Source: Amphibacillus sediminis NBRC 103570
GTDB lineage: Bacteria > Bacillota > Bacilli > Bacillales > Amphibacillaceae
DNA length: 64,000 nucleotides
Reading direction: 5' to 3'
NCBI RefSeq assembly: GCF_001552275.1
Contig: NZ_BCQW01000007.1
Coordinates: 59,002-123,001 of the forward strand
Positions 30,588 to 39,840 of the stretch are shown here, piece after piece (position 1 is the first letter of the stretch; each line of letters begins with the position of its first letter). Both the position numbers and the translations under genes were made by a program. Below the pieces are notes generated by a model. That model was given only the letters and a program-made list of their open reading frames with translations. It had not been told where the DNA came from and made no database searches.

Positions 30588-30615
30588 AAGCGATATTTCC
30601 TAGGAAATATCGCTT
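30588..30615 (-). terminator. Terminator overlapping the minJ stop codon
   Basis: A perfect 28-base palindrome (stem from AAGCGATATTTCC) followed on the minus strand by TTCTTAATT. The TAG stop of minJ lies at its centre. The plus strand copy can also end the SNF2 transcript from 30533. Confidence 0.85.
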
Positions 30616-31796
30616 GTTTGCTCATTTAATTGTTCTTGATGGTCAATTGCGAAAATGATACCTAATTCATGATGCTCATTTTGATACAATGCACGCTGCA
30701 CAAAACGTAATTCCCCTCGTTCATCCAAGACCTCTAGCTTACAAAATGCGCGATTGGTTTGAAGTGCCCGGTAAAAATCATCACGTTTCACAATATCAAT
30801 ACCATTCACTTTGACAATCGTTTCACCAACCCTTAAATCCATATCTATAGCTGGTGAGCCTGGTGTAACAGCTAATACCTTTATTCCTTGTTCGGATGGA
30901 TTAAACAGCGCAGGCTGCCTTTGATCTTGAGTTCGAAGCCGATAGCTTAACCATTCTCGTCCAGCAAGTGCGATGATCACACTGACTAAGGTAAAAACGC
31001 CGAAATAAAACCCTGACAAGGCAACTGCTACAACGACTAGCCCTAAAATAAATAAAAACTGACTAAAGCGTTTGGACATGTGTGTGGGCAGGGCTCCTTT
31101 TACAACCTGTTCGAATCCTATAATGAGAGGAAACAGAACAAAACCATAGCTTGTTTCTCCAAAATTAAGAATAGGCCACCAATCCGCAGCAAAATCTAAC
31201 TGTCCAACTGGCCAGATTAGTACCAATGGAATTAAGCTAATACGTTTAATTCGATGTTGTCCAAGCATCTTTCCTCGAGCACCACGAAAAATCTCAGGAA
31301 AGGTTTGGTCTACCTTCAATGTTCTAAGCATTGAGGCTTCTATCAATAAAAGCAGACCCATTAACGTTGTAAAACTCACCCATTGCAGGGTAGTCAGCTC
31401 CAATTGAAGTGGAGCCGGTAAATAGGCTTGAAAATATGGATAAAACAATAAGGTAATCGAAGTAAAACCAAACGTATAGGCGCTAGATAACCAAGAAAAG
31501 CGCTTTGAGATTGAAAACAATACAGAATAAAAGATAATCCCAAGTAGCATCAATGGATGTAACATAACAGTTAAAAATATCGCGATAACGGAAAGCAAAA
31601 CACCATAAAGAAACCCTCGTAAACGATGTCCATACATTTCATCCATCATAGGAAAAATTTTGTGACCAAATGATCGCCGTTCCTGCTTAATCCGAGCTGC
31701 TGACGCTAATGCAGTTATCATAAAAAACCAATAAACGAGCGGATTTAAAAATAATCGTCCAATCGCTTTAGCTATTTCCCATAACCATATTTCCAT
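30600..31796 (-). CDS. minJ: MinJ-like cell-division topology protein with PDZ domain
   Basis: Membrane protein that in B. subtilis bridges DivIVA and MinD to place the division inhibitor at poles. It has six to eight hydrophobic segments in the first 280 residues, then a PDZ domain (VLAVTPGSPAIDMDLRVGE, IVKVNGIDIVKRDDFYRAL). Length 398 is close to B. subtilis MinJ (397). ATG 31796 (MEIWLWEIAK) is seven bases after GGGGG; ATG 31802 is an alternative. It lies downstream of ctpB, the usual neighbour. The family is certain; the Min role is by analogy. Confidence 0.85.
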   Translation of the reverse strand: MEIWLWEIAKAIGRLFLNPLVYWFFMITALASAARIKQERRSFGHKIFPMMDEMYGHRLRGFLYGVLLSVIAIFLTVMLHPLMLLGIIFYSVLFSISKRFSWLSSAYTFGFTSITLLFYPYFQAYLPAPLQLELTTLQWVSFTTLMGLLLLIEASMLRTLKVDQTFPEIFRGARGKMLGQHRIKRISLIPLVLIWPVGQLDFAADWWPILNFGETSYGFVLFPLIIGFEQVVKGALPTHMSKRFSQFLFILGLVVVAVALSGFYFGVFTLVSVIIALAGREWLSYRLRTQDQRQPALFNPSEQGIKVLAVTPGSPAIDMDLRVGETIVKVNGIDIVKRDDFYRALQTNRAFCKLEVLDERGELRFVQRALYQNEHHELGIIFAIDHQEQLNEQTSDIS

Positions 31797-31906
31797 AACC
31801 ATACCCCCACCCAACAAAACAATTCTACATTGTTAATTCGCTATATCATGTGATAATCCTGCATTAAAAAGCAATTAATTTCCACTATCACATCATTTTT
31901 ATTCAA

Positions 31907-33376
31907 TTAATCAAATAAAGCTTCAAGTGCAGCTTGCTTTTGCAAATCATCCTCGTTCCCACGAATACGATCAATAATATCATACTGTAACAATTCTGCT
32001 GTATCCTGGTCAAGGTCACCAGTAGCATCTAAATCTCGATCTGTTTGATAGTCAAGAAGTGCAGACTTAGTAGCCTCACTAAAGTAACCGTCCTTACGGT
32101 CAACCTCATAACCAAGACCATCAAGCATAATTTGAGCAAATTCGATGTTGTCATCACTATGATCAAAGCGAAGTGTTTGATCAAGCTGAATAGGTGCTGT
32201 ATAGTAATAATCTGGCTGTGACACTTCAATCGTAGGGGCTACCCCTACTTCATGAATTGAATTTCCTTCTGGGGATAGCCACTTTAAAATCGTAATTTTT
32301 ATTGAGCTACCATCTCCCATTGGAATAGTCTGTTGGACAGTTCCTTTTCCAAAACTGTTCATCCCTACAATTTCTGCATCAACTGTTTCCTTTAACGAAA
32401 TAGCTAAAATTTCTGAAGCAGATGCACTTCCTTCATCAATTAAAACACTGATCGGATAATCTTTAGCTTGATCAAGGTTTGAAAAATAACGTTCTTTATT
32501 ATCCGTACCATCAGTAATTTGCATATACGGTTGATCCTTCGTTACAAATAGCTTTAGGATATCTTCAATAACTGGCAATAAACCACCTGGGTTGCCACGA
32601 ACATCAATGATTAAACCTTCCATCCCATCAGCTTCAAGCTGGTCAAGCTCTTCTTCAAATCGCTCTGCCGTATGCTCTGAGAATGAAGTCATTTGAATAA
32701 CGCCAGCCTTTTGACCTTCTACTTCAATCATCTCTGCATAAACGGTCTCTAAAGGAATGGTATCACGTTTTAATGTAAAGGTAATTGGATTAGAAACACC
32801 AGGTCGTTGAATTTCAATAGTCACTTCAGAACCTTTTTCTCCTCTAATTTTAGCAACAGCTTCTAATAAGTCTAATCCTTCCACGCTTTCACCATCAACT
32901 GAAAGCACCTGATCATTAGGTCTTAACCCTGCCTTTTCAGCAGGCGAATCTTTAATGGGTGCGATAATCGTCACTTGACCATCGATCATGCTGACCTCAG
33001 CACCGATCCCCTCAAAAGAGGACTCGATCTGTTCATTAAACTGGGCCATTGTTTCCTGATCCATATATTCACTATAAGGATCATCTAAGGTTGCAAGCAT
33101 TCCTCTTACAGCACCTTCGATTAATTGCTCATCCGTCACATCATTTAAGTAATTCTCTTGAATAACGTTAAATGCCTGAAGAACCTTAGGTAAACTAACC
33201 GATTCAGTCAATTCTTCTAATAGATCTTCATATTCAGCCTCTGTGAACGCCTTTCCCTTATTCTCCGACTCTAATTGGGTATCACTAGTATACTCAATGA
33301 TAAGGTACGTCCCAAAACCACCAATCGCAAAAGCCAATAGTAATAAAAAAGCAAGCATACTCCTCTTTAGTTGCAC
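31907..33376 (-). CDS. ctpB: Carboxy-terminal processing protease CtpB (S41)
   Basis: Serine protease of the S41 family with a PDZ domain; in B. subtilis CtpB cleaves SpoIVFA during sporulation. An N-terminal membrane anchor (LAFLLLLAFAIGGFGTYLI), PDZ (IIAPIKDSPAEKAGLRPNDQ), catalytic Ser in IDEGSASASEILA with Lys in NSFGKGTVQQ, and a C-terminal peptidoglycan-binding repeat (DGYFSEATKSALLDYQ). I choose GTG 33376 (MQLKRSM), preceded by GAGGTGA; the longer frame starts inside a terminator. It gives 489 residues. The target in this organism is unknown. Confidence 0.88.
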   Translation of the reverse strand: MQLKRSMLAFLLLLAFAIGGFGTYLIIEYTSDTQLESENKGKAFTEAEYEDLLEELTESVSLPKVLQAFNVIQENYLNDVTDEQLIEGAVRGMLATLDDPYSEYMDQETMAQFNEQIESSFEGIGAEVSMIDGQVTIIAPIKDSPAEKAGLRPNDQVLSVDGESVEGLDLLEAVAKIRGEKGSEVTIEIQRPGVSNPITFTLKRDTIPLETVYAEMIEVEGQKAGVIQMTSFSEHTAERFEEELDQLEADGMEGLIIDVRGNPGGLLPVIEDILKLFVTKDQPYMQITDGTDNKERYFSNLDQAKDYPISVLIDEGSASASEILAISLKETVDAEIVGMNSFGKGTVQQTIPMGDGSSIKITILKWLSPEGNSIHEVGVAPTIEVSQPDYYYTAPIQLDQTLRFDHSDDNIEFAQIMLDGLGYEVDRKDGYFSEATKSALLDYQTDRDLDATGDLDQDTAELLQYDIIDRIRGNEDDLQKQAALEALFD

Positions 33377-33428
33377 TTGTTTCACCTCGATAAAAAATCT
33401 TGTCCCTCTAGTGTACCATAAACTGTTC

Positions 33429-33460
33429 AAAAAAGGCATCACAGCAAAATGTGCGATGCC
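33429..33460 (-). terminator. Terminator between the EnvC-like gene and ctpB
   Basis: GGCATCGCA pairs with TGTGATGCC on the minus strand (one G-U), followed by TTTTTTGAAC. It separates the cell-wall hydrolase from ctpB and shows that the ATG at 33442 is not the ctpB start. Confidence 0.85.
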
Positions 33461-33495
33461 TTTAAATTTATTTTATGTTTAACTTTAATTAATCA

Positions 33496-34890
33496 TTACG
33501 GTAAAAACGGCATTGGGTCAATTCCGCCACCTTGACTCCATCCACCATTATGAACCTCAAAGTGGAGATGGTTACCAGTTGATATCCCGGTCGTACCCAT
33601 GGTTCCAATCTGTTGTCCCTGCGATATTGATTGACCGTAACTTACGCTACGCGTATGTAAGTGTGCATAGACGGTTGTTTTATCAATATCAGGGTGATAA
33701 ATATAAATCACATTTCCATAGGATGATGAAAAGTCTGATCGTGTTACAGTTCCTGAGGCAACAGCTTTAATTGGTGTCCCTTGTGCATTTGCAATATCGA
33801 TACCACCATGGAAGCTACGCACTCCTGTGACAGGGTGTGTTCTCCAACCATAACCAGAGCTTAGCCGACCTGTGGCTGGCCAAATAAAATTAGCATTACC
33901 GCCTCCACCTCCACTTGGTGTCGATGGATTATTATTCTCTGATCCCTGGCCCTGCTGTTCTTGTGCCAATTGTTCAGCCTTACGTTGTTCTTCCTCTTTC
34001 TCTCGTTTCAGTTTTTCAATAACAGCCTCTTGATCAGCTAAGACTTGACGCTCTTCCTCAAGTGACATAGTATAATCTTCTAACTCAAAATATTCCTCTT
34101 CAAGACTCCCTAACAGCTCTGATTGTTCCTGTCGTTGTTGACTTAGCTGGCTTTGTAACTCAGCCAATTCTTGTTGCTGTGCAACTAAATTATTCTGCTG
34201 TTTTTCTAGTTCTGCTTTATCATGGTCAAGCTTTTCCTTATCGGCAACAAGCTGCTCTTGCTTCTCTTCAACCTCAATACGCTTTGCTTCAAGATCTTCT
34301 TTATCTGCCTGTTGGGCCTCGAAGATATTGCGGTCAGAATCCATAATCTTATTTACCGCTGTTATCCGATTAATGAAATCACCGAAGCTTTGTGCCCCAA
34401 AAAGCACCTCTAAATAGGATATATTACCACCGTTTTGCTGAATTGAGCGTAACCGACTCTTAATTAATGCATCACGCTCTTCTATCCTAATGATGAGCTC
34501 ATCAATTTCTTCTGTTAATGTATCAATCTCTTGCTCAGTTTTGGTGATTTCCGCTTCTGTCTCAGCAATAGACCCCTCTACTCTACTAATCTCGCCAGCT
34601 GTTGAATTAATCTCACCTTGTTTTTCTTCGATATTAGCCTCTGTTGTCGCTAAATCATTATCAATCTCAGAAATTTTATTTTTAACTTCTTTTTGACTTT
34701 TCTCATTTTCAGCAATTTTTTCTTGAGCATTACTAGCATTCTCATCGATATTTTTCCGCTCTTTTTGTAATTCAGCTAGTTCTTGCTCCAACTCGCTAAT
34801 GGTTTGTGCAGAAACAGAATCACTCATTGGAATTATCACTTGCAACAAAAGGATGACTGTTAATATGTAGTATATGATTTTTTTCATCAT
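33496..34890 (-). CDS. Secreted coiled-coil M23 peptidase (EnvC/PcsB-like)
   Basis: Cell-wall hydrolase or hydrolase activator. A signal peptide (MMKKIIYYILTVILLLQVI ... SVSAQ) is followed by about 270 residues of heptad-rich coiled coil (ELEQELAELQKERK onward), a Gly/Ser-rich linker, and an M23 peptidase domain with zinc ligands HGGIDIA and HLHFEVH. Length 464. It lies directly downstream of ftsX, where FtsEX-controlled hydrolases or activators are commonly encoded, so FtsEX probably drives it across the membrane. ATG 34890 follows GGAGGAAAGCT. Confidence 0.88.
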   Translation of the reverse strand: MMKKIIYYILTVILLLQVIIPMSDSVSAQTISELEQELAELQKERKNIDENASNAQEKIAENEKSQKEVKNKISEIDNDLATTEANIEEKQGEINSTAGEISRVEGSIAETEAEITKTEQEIDTLTEEIDELIIRIEERDALIKSRLRSIQQNGGNISYLEVLFGAQSFGDFINRITAVNKIMDSDRNIFEAQQADKEDLEAKRIEVEEKQEQLVADKEKLDHDKAELEKQQNNLVAQQQELAELQSQLSQQRQEQSELLGSLEEEYFELEDYTMSLEEERQVLADQEAVIEKLKREKEEEQRKAEQLAQEQQGQGSENNNPSTPSGGGGGNANFIWPATGRLSSGYGWRTHPVTGVRSFHGGIDIANAQGTPIKAVASGTVTRSDFSSSYGNVIYIYHPDIDKTTVYAHLHTRSVSYGQSISQGQQIGTMGTTGISTGNHLHFEVHNGGWSQGGGIDPMPFLP

Positions 34891-34929
34891 AGCTTTCCTC
34901 CATTCAAGTTTCTGTTCTATGTATAAAAG

Positions 34930-34956
34930 GTAAGTCTCCTAGATTAAGAGACTTAC
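34930..34956 (-). terminator. Terminator overlapping the ftsX stop codon
   Basis: GTAAGTCTC (34930-34938) pairs perfectly with GAGACTTAC (34948-34956); the ftsX TAA is inside the stem and CTTTTATAC follows on the minus strand. It should reduce read-through from ftsEX into the hydrolase gene. Confidence 0.75.
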
Positions 34957-35843
34957 ACTTTAAGAAATTTACGTACACTCATGACACTGCCCCATATACC
35001 TATACTTGCGCCGATTAATAGAACAATTCCTGACAATTGCCAGACAAACGGATGATAAGGCAAGATTTGGATGAAATCGAACTGGTCAAGTCCTGCACTA
35101 TGATTAAGGTAATAGTAGCCGCTAAATAAAATCGCAATGGGAATGATACTACCTAGTACACCTAGTAGTAAGCCTTCAACAAAGAAAGGCCAGCGAATAA
35201 ACCAATTTGTCGCACCAACAAGCTTCATAATCTCAATTTCTTTACGGCGCGCGTAAATGGTTATTTTAATTGTGTTAGAGATTAGAAAAATAGCCGTAAA
35301 GACTAAGGCAATAATTAAAACTAAGCCAATATTTCGGGCAAAATTATTAAACGTGAACAAGCTCTGGATAATATCCTGTCCATAATTTACACGCTCAACC
35401 CGATTGAATCCTTCAATTTCTTGGGCAATCATTTCGGTATCTTGAGGATTTTGCGCCTTTACTACATAGACATCGTTTAATGGGTTATCCTGTTCAAACA
35501 TTTCCCAAAAACTACCTTGGTCACCCATGCTCGTCATTAAATTTTGTAGTTCTTCATCACGAGATGAAAATACAATAGATTCAACATGTTCAAGTTGATT
35601 TAATTCATCGCCAAGCTGTTCTGTTTCTTCTTCTGTCGCCGTGACATCAACCAATACTTTAATTTCAACATCCTCTTCAATACTATTAGCGATATGATTT
35701 ATATTCATAATAATCGTTAGAAAAGTCGCAACAAGGAGAAGTGTGGTTGTTACCGCTGCTATAGATGCTAATGTCATCCAGCTATTTCTCCAACTATTCT
35801 TTAAGCCTTCTTTAAAATGTCTTTTTAATGTTCTAAGCCTCAT
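34953..35843 (-). CDS. ftsX: Cell-division ABC transporter permease FtsX
   Basis: Membrane partner of FtsE; the pair senses and drives peptidoglycan hydrolases. Four transmembrane segments (ASIAAVTTTLLLVATFLTI; IGLVLIIALVFTAIFLIS; FFVEGLLLGVLGSIIPIAIL; LSGIVLLIGASIGIWG), with a large extracellular domain between the first two. Start ATG 35843 (MRLRTLKRHF) has GAGGTGAA upstream and overlaps the ftsE end by 11 bases. Length 296 equals B. subtilis FtsX. Confidence 0.95.
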   Translation of the reverse strand: MRLRTLKRHFKEGLKNSWRNSWMTLASIAAVTTTLLLVATFLTIIMNINHIANSIEEDVEIKVLVDVTATEEETEQLGDELNQLEHVESIVFSSRDEELQNLMTSMGDQGSFWEMFEQDNPLNDVYVVKAQNPQDTEMIAQEIEGFNRVERVNYGQDIIQSLFTFNNFARNIGLVLIIALVFTAIFLISNTIKITIYARRKEIEIMKLVGATNWFIRWPFFVEGLLLGVLGSIIPIAILFSGYYYLNHSAGLDQFDFIQILPYHPFVWQLSGIVLLIGASIGIWGSVMSVRKFLKV

Positions 35844-36519
35844 AACCGTATTCACCTCTATGCTGATCACGCACAATTAAGCCACCTTCTATGGCTATAA
35901 CGCGACGCTTAATCGTGTTAACAATATCTTTGCTGTGTGTAGCCATAATAATCGTCGTACCTGAAGCATTAATCTCTTCGAGTATTTTCATGATTCCCCA
36001 AGACGTATCAGGGTCTAAATTACCAGTTGGCTCATCAGCAATCAGCAATTTTGGGTAATTCGCAATAGCACGCGCAATAGCAACCCGTTGCTGCTCTCCT
36101 CCAGATAGTTCATCTGGTATAAATCGAGCTTTATTTTTTAAGCCTACTTGATCTAATACTTCCATAACACGCTTGCGAATATGACGGGGTGATTCCTCAA
36201 CAACCTCTAATGCAAAAGCCACATTTTCATACACAGATAGCTTAGGCAGAAGTTTAAAATCTTGATATACAACCCCAATATCGCGACGCAATAGAGGTAC
36301 TTCGCGCCATTTCATATTTAACAAATCTTTTCCATTTACTTCTATTTTCCCACTTGTTGCAACCTCTTCACGAAAAATAAGCTTAATAAAAGTTGATTTT
36401 CCAGCACCACTTTGCCCAACTAAATAGACAAATTCACCGTCTTCAATCGTTATACTGACGCCATTCAACGCTGAAACGCCATTTGGATAAGTCTTTTGTA
36501 CATCCTGCATCTCTATCAT
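35833..36519 (-). CDS. ftsE: Cell-division ABC transporter ATPase FtsE
   Basis: ATPase of the FtsEX complex. Walker A is VGQSGAGKSTFIK, the ABC signature ELSGGEQQRVAIARAI, Walker B LLIADEPTG, H-loop ATHS. Length 228 is standard. Its tail overlaps ftsX, so the two proteins are made together. The region upstream (36520-36737) has no gene; it carries the yitT terminator. Confidence 0.97.
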   Translation of the reverse strand: MIEMQDVQKTYPNGVSALNGVSITIEDGEFVYLVGQSGAGKSTFIKLIFREEVATSGKIEVNGKDLLNMKWREVPLLRRDIGVVYQDFKLLPKLSVYENVAFALEVVEESPRHIRKRVMEVLDQVGLKNKARFIPDELSGGEQQRVAIARAIANYPKLLIADEPTGNLDPDTSWGIMKILEEINASGTTIIMATHSKDIVNTIKRRVIAIEGGLIVRDQHRGEYGYEA

Positions 36520-36731
36520 AAATTAATCACCTTATTAGTTATTTGAGTAAATTAAGCTGAGTCGTCCGAGCTATTTAAGAAAATTTGAACCACTCAATTT
36601 ACTACATTATAACACTTAAATCTACTTTTTTTGTTACAATTTCATTTCAAAGTGTGTAAGTATTTGTTTAATTATCGAAAATATTACTAATTATACTCCA
36701 AAAGTATGGTATCTTTTTTCCTAAATAAAGA

Positions 36732-36757
36732 AAGGGTTTAGCTTTTGCTAAACCCTT
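36732..36757 (-). terminator. Terminator overlapping the yitT stop codon
   Basis: AAGGGTTTAGC pairs perfectly with GCTAAACCCTT around a four-base loop. The TAA of the yitT-type gene lies inside the stem, and TTCTTTATTTAGG follows on the minus strand. Confidence 0.85.
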
Positions 36758-37604
36758 CTCCAATTACTTCACTTGCGTTCATGACAACGATGAAGGCACT
36801 TGGATCAATACTTTTTATAAACTGAGTCGTTCGACTAAATTCGCTTTGAGTGACCACACACATGATTATTTTCCTGTTTTGCTTGGTATAGCCTCCTTCA
36901 GCATGCCAAACCGTAACACCACGATCAATTTCATTTAACAAGGCCTGACGAACCTCATCAACACGTTCAGTAATAATCATAATATTCTTTGAAGTATTTA
37001 ACCCAACTTGGACAAGATCTACGGTCCGACTTGTAATAAATAAACCGATTAACGCATATAGCCCTTGCTCAATTGAGAATACAAACATAGATGTTAAAAC
37101 AATAACACCATCAAATAAGGCAATACAAATGCCGAATGGAAGTGGGACAAATTTATGTAAAATTTGTGCCGCTAAATCAATACCTCCTGTTGAGCCCTTT
37201 CCTTTAAATACAGTACCTATCCCTAGACCAGCTGCCATTCCACCAAAAATAGCTCCCAATAGTGGATTAGGCGTAGCTGGTGCCAACGTACTCGTAAGTG
37301 CAACAAACAATGGCACAAAAATAGTTCCAACTAATGTCTTCAGGCCAAAATTCTTACCTAAAATAAATGTCCCTAAGAAAAATAATGGAATATTAATTGA
37401 CCACTGAACAAATGAGGGTTGCCAGTCAAATAAAGCATTTAGAATTGTACTTATTCCGATTACACCACCGGAAGCAACATCATTAGGTAATAAAAATAAA
37501 TTGAAGCCAATCGCAATAAAAAAGGATCCTAAGAGGACAAGACCGTATTCTAGTACAACCATTACTTTACCTGATAATGATTGACGTCGATTTTTTGCCA
37601 TCAT
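36738..37604 (-). CDS. yvjA: YitT-family membrane protein (YvjA-like, DUF2179)
   Basis: Membrane protein of 288 residues with five or six N-terminal hydrophobic segments, including the glycine-rich GGVIGISTIL and GKGSTGGIDLAAQIL stretches, and a soluble C-terminal DUF2179 domain (IIMCVVTQSEF ... SAFIVVMNASEVIGEGF). Function unknown; related proteins are proposed transporters. In B. subtilis yvjA lies in this ftsE-prfB interval, which supports the symbol. Confidence 0.8.
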   Translation of the reverse strand: MMAKNRRQSLSGKVMVVLEYGLVLLGSFFIAIGFNLFLLPNDVASGGVIGISTILNALFDWQPSFVQWSINIPLFFLGTFILGKNFGLKTLVGTIFVPLFVALTSTLAPATPNPLLGAIFGGMAAGLGIGTVFKGKGSTGGIDLAAQILHKFVPLPFGICIALFDGVIVLTSMFVFSIEQGLYALIGLFITSRTVDLVQVGLNTSKNIMIITERVDEVRQALLNEIDRGVTVWHAEGGYTKQNRKIIMCVVTQSEFSRTTQFIKSIDPSAFIVVMNASEVIGEGFSKS

Positions 37605-37821
37605 CTATTTACACCTCTATTTTCAAATTTAAACCTTTAGGAGTATAACACGGGCTACATCTGTCGGACAAGTATCAAAATGAAAAGAGTTAAATTGAGA
37701 TACTTTCTCGAATTTCACTGGAAATGCACTGTTTTTGCTAATATCTCTGCGTTTTTTCTCTAATTAGGCTCTATCTTGCCAATTGACTTACAAGTTTAAT
37801 CATTTCTAAGCGATATTCACT

Positions 37822-38091
37822 CAAATCTCCCTTGACATATTTGCGCTCAGGTTTTATCGCGCTTCGCTCGAAAAATTCCCACTTAAAATCTGTGGTGTCC
37901 ACTGGCGACTTCAACTTGATTCAGCCGGATTGTCCCCCATTGAACGTTAGTTAAACCAATCGGGCCGTTACTGCTGTTGGATCCCCCACTTAGACATGAC
38001 ATGTTTCCCTTATTTCTTGAAGGAGGAGGCTTACAAAAGCCCTTCGATGGGGCGAGTAATCGCAGCCCCAGCCAGTTACACTGAGATAAAT
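37822..38091 (-). repeat. Composite hairpin repeat R8
   Basis: A mosaic copy: a degenerate end hairpin (CAAATCTCCC...ATATTTGCGC), the TTTTATCGCGC linker, a fragment of the terminal-repeat module (TTCAACTTGATTCAGC), and then the main element in reverse orientation from CCATTGAACGTTAG to AGTTACACTGAGATAAA. It occupies the gap between prfB and yitT; the rest of 37605-38138 holds only the prfB terminator. Confidence 0.75.
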
Positions 38092-38102
38092 AATACAAAA
38101 AA

Positions 38103-38130
38103 ATGGGCCCTGTTTATTAACAAAGCCCAT
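38103..38130 (-). terminator. Terminator of prfB
   Basis: ATGGGC-TT-TGTT and AACA-GG-GCCCAT form a stem on the minus strand followed by TTTTTTTG. It begins nine bases after the prfB stop. Confidence 0.8.
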
Positions 38131-38138
38131 CTCGCATA

Positions 38139-39240
38139 CTATTTTATTTGCTGTCGCAAATACGCATCAATAAATGGATCGATTTCGCCATCCATAACAG
38201 CTTGAGTATTGCCCATTTCAAGATTGGTTCGATGATCCTTAATCATCGAATATGGGTGAAAAACATAAGAGCGGATTTGGCTTCCCCAGCCAATCTCCTT
38301 TTGTTCACCACGAAGCTCATTGAGCTCAGCTTGTTGCTTCTCTATTTCCAGCTGGTAGAGCTTGGCCTTTAACATTTTCATTGCTTGTTCACGGTTCTTA
38401 ATTTGAGATCGCTCCGATTGACATGTTACCACTGTGTTGGTTGGTATATGTGTAATACGGACAGCAGAATCGGTTGTATTGACATGTTGACCACCAGCAC
38501 CACTAGCACGGTAGGTGTCAATCTTTAAGTCTTCATTGTTTACATCGATGTCAATTTCACCGTCTAACTCTGGCATCACATCACAGGAAGCGAATGAGGT
38601 ATGACGTCGTCCAGATGAATCAAATGGAGAGATTCTTACTAGACGATGAACACCCTTTTCAGCTTTTAAATAGCCATATGCATTATGTCCTTTTATGAGT
38701 AATGTTACACTTTTAACGCCTGCCTCTTCACCTGGAAGATAGTCGAGTGTCTCAACCTTAAAATTCTTCTTTTCTGCCCACCGTGTATACATACGTAAAA
38801 GCATGCTAGCCCAATCCTGCGATTCGGTTCCACCTGCTCCTGGATGTAATTCAAGGATAGCATTGCTCTTATCATAAGGCTCACTTAAGAGCATAATCAA
38901 TTCAAATTCATTTAATGCTTCACCAAGTTGTTTAAGTTCTTCCTCTAGTTCTTCTTTTAAATCAGCATCTTCTTCCTCTTTGACTAGCTCATAGCTTACC
39001 TGTAAATTTTCTAGCATTTCCTCATGCTTATCGAAGGCTTGAACCAATTCTTTGATACTATTGGCTTCATTGATAACCTTTTGTGCAGCTTGTTGATCAT
39101 TCCAAAAATCAGGATCAACCATTTCAGCGTCAAGCTCGGCAATGCGTGTTCGCTTCTCTTCTAAGTCAAAGAGACCCCCTAAAATCCGCCAGACGGTTGC
39201 TCGTTTTCTCAAGCTCTTGTTTAATTTCAACTAATTCCAT
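38139..39240 (-). CDS. prfB: Peptide chain release factor 2, with programmed +1 frameshift
   Basis: RF2 recognises UGA and UAA stops and releases the nascent chain. The gene starts at ATG 39240 ([12 protein letters not shown]), runs 24 codons to a CTT followed by an in-frame TGA at 39166-39168, and continues in the +1 frame from GAC 39167. The signal AGGGGG ... CTTTGAC is the classic autoregulatory site. The rest has the GAGGQHVN catalytic motif and the SPF tripeptide in [11 protein letters not shown]. The full product is 366 residues. An ATG-less frame from 39230 that looks open is only the downstream part. It is separated from secA by 600 bases. Confidence 0.96.
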
Positions 39241-39388
39241 CTTAACCATCACCTCATTAATTAATAGCGTAATTTCTTAGTTATAATTTTCAATCACTAG
39301 GATATAGTACTAACTTAGCCTAAATTAGCAGTTTCACAGCGTTCTACACTTGACTTCTACTTTAGACCAAACAAATGGCAGCTAACAT

Positions 39389-39632
39389 AAAGTGAAACTT
39401 CGTTCAGTGGCGGTGTAGCCGAATAGGATGTGCTCGTGCAGACGTTGCGACACGACGTCGCCAACTTAGTCAGCTTCCTCTTTCCCCTACTGAACGTTAG
39501 TTGGAACCAATCGGGCCGTTACTTGCTGTTAGATCTCCCACTTAGACATGACATGTTCCCTTATTTCTTGAAGTGGGAGTCTTACAAAAGCCCTTCGATG
39601 GGGCAAATAATCGCAGCCCCAGCTAGTTACAC
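39389..39632 (-). repeat. Composite hairpin repeat R9
   Basis: Near-complete main element in reverse orientation, from AAAGTGAAACTTCGTTCAGTGG to CAGCTAGTTACAC. It includes the CTCCCACTT...AAGTGGGAG stem. It abuts the T-run of the structured RNA candidate at 39633-39753, as if inserted immediately after it. Confidence 0.82.
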
Positions 39633-39753
39633 AAAAAGACTTAGAGCGAGCTAGTCGAGACTTGCTTCTCACACTTTTCTCAGTCAGAGAAACCTTAACA
39701 TAACTATAGTTGGTTATATTCCGTTTCCCTGACAAATCAGCTCTCTAAGTCTT
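39633..39753 (-). ncRNA. Structured RNA candidate between secA and prfB
   Basis: On the minus strand AAGACTTAGAGAGCT (39739-39753) pairs with AGCTCGCTCTAAGTCTT (39636-39652; one bulged base), closing a domain of about 85 bases and followed by a five-T run. Inside, GTCAGGGAAA (39724-39733) pairs with TTTCTCTGAC (39683-39692; one G-U), ATAAC with GTTAT, and GAGA with TCTC. This is far more structure than a simple terminator needs. No known family recognised. It lies 88 bases after the secA stop. Confidence 0.5.
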
Positions 39754-39840
39754 ATCCACCCACTATGCTTACACGTAAACGTTTGTCCATCCTTAAGTCA
39801 AAGCTTATCTTCGTTTCGCCGAAGTGACAAAGAACGGTCA

